DNA of 6,447 bases from Pseudomonadota bacterium (GTDB lineage: Bacteria; Pseudomonadota; Gammaproteobacteria; Burkholderiales; Burkholderiaceae_D): positions 1-6,447 of the forward strand of contig JAEZLB010000129.1 in NCBI GenBank assembly GCA_023435945.1, in the 5' to 3' direction. Positions 6,295-6,447 of this stretch are shown in pieces. The position numbers were made by a program, and so were the translations under genes. The notes beneath the pieces are model-generated. The model saw nothing but the letters and a program-made list of their open reading frames with translations, was not told the DNA's origin and ran no database searches. How positions within the stretch are numbered: the first letter of the stretch is position 1; every line of letters begins with the position of its first letter.

Positions 6295-6447
6295 ATGGAA
6301 GTTGCCTTATTATTCGGTCTCATTATTCTGAATGGCATTTTTGCCATGTCTGAAATTGCCCTGGTCACGGCGCGCAAGGCGCGCTTGCAAAAGCTGGCCG
6401 ATGAAGGCGACAGCGCGGCGAAAGCGGCGCTGGACCTGGGGAATGAC
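6295..6447 (+). CDS. CNNM/HlyC-CorC family membrane protein, N-terminal part
   Basis: The frame opens at ATG 6295 and runs off the right edge after 51 codons. The sequence starts with a membrane helix (VALLFGLIILNGIFAMSEIA) and then MSEIALVTARKARLQKLADE (18-37) and GDSAAKAAL. This is the hallmark start of the CNNM (DUF21) transmembrane domain found in the so-called hemolysin or HlyC/CorC proteins; the SEIAL-x-x-ARK-x-RL-x-x-LA pattern is highly characteristic. Full-length members are usually about 430 residues, with CBS domains and a CorC/HlyC C-terminal domain after the membrane part. They have been linked to magnesium or cobalt efflux, and E. coli YtfL (PaeA) to polyamine export; the fragment cannot tell which. 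A strong -10 box and a leader hairpin precede it, with no clear ribosome site. Confidence 0.9.
   Translation, partial: MEVALLFGLIILNGIFAMSEIALVTARKARLQKLADEGDSAAKAALDLGND

Overview
The window looks like an ordinary chromosomal stretch of a moderately GC-rich Gram-negative bacterium. The codon usage (many GCG, CTG, GGC and GCC codons), an E. coli-type IlvD and the mix of small metabolic and membrane genes point to a betaproteobacterium. Burkholderiales, perhaps Oxalobacteraceae, is my best guess, but no marker here fixes the taxon. I see no transposase, integrase, CRISPR array, rRNA or tRNA gene.

Layout from left to right: the 3' end of a DsbA-like thioredoxin-fold gene (+). A strong intrinsic terminator then serves the leftward gene ilvD (dihydroxy-acid dehydratase, branched-chain amino acid synthesis). 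ilvD is preceded by a good ribosome binding site, a candidate sigma70 promoter and a perfect 7-3-7 inverted repeat that looks like an operator. Upstream of that, also leftward, lies a maltose/galactoside-type sugar O-acetyltransferase (Maa family). A 223-base divergent intergenic region with several small hairpins and an AT-rich dyad separates it from a rightward gene pair: a YbfB/YjiJ-type MFS transporter whose stop codon overlaps the start of a carboxymuconolactone-decarboxylase-like protein. That pair runs tail to tail, with a 2-base gap, into a leftward TRIC/UPF0126 membrane protein that starts with GTG.

From 5719 to 6294 there is no intact gene I can defend. On the minus strand, however, coding-like sequence jumps between reading frames, first at a run of four bases, which suggests a decayed or frameshifted gene. 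The far end holds a promoter with a perfect TATAAT box, a short leader with a GC-rich hairpin, and the first 51 codons of a CNNM/HlyC-CorC family membrane protein (YtfL/PaeA-like).

The genes do not form one pathway. The only tightly linked functional unit is the MFS plus CMD-like pair, plausibly uptake or export of a small organic or aromatic compound together with an enzyme acting on it. I found no convincing new biological system. The points most worth a second look are the frameshifted remnant at about 5782-6058, the dyad upstream of ilvD, and the structured leader before the MFS gene.
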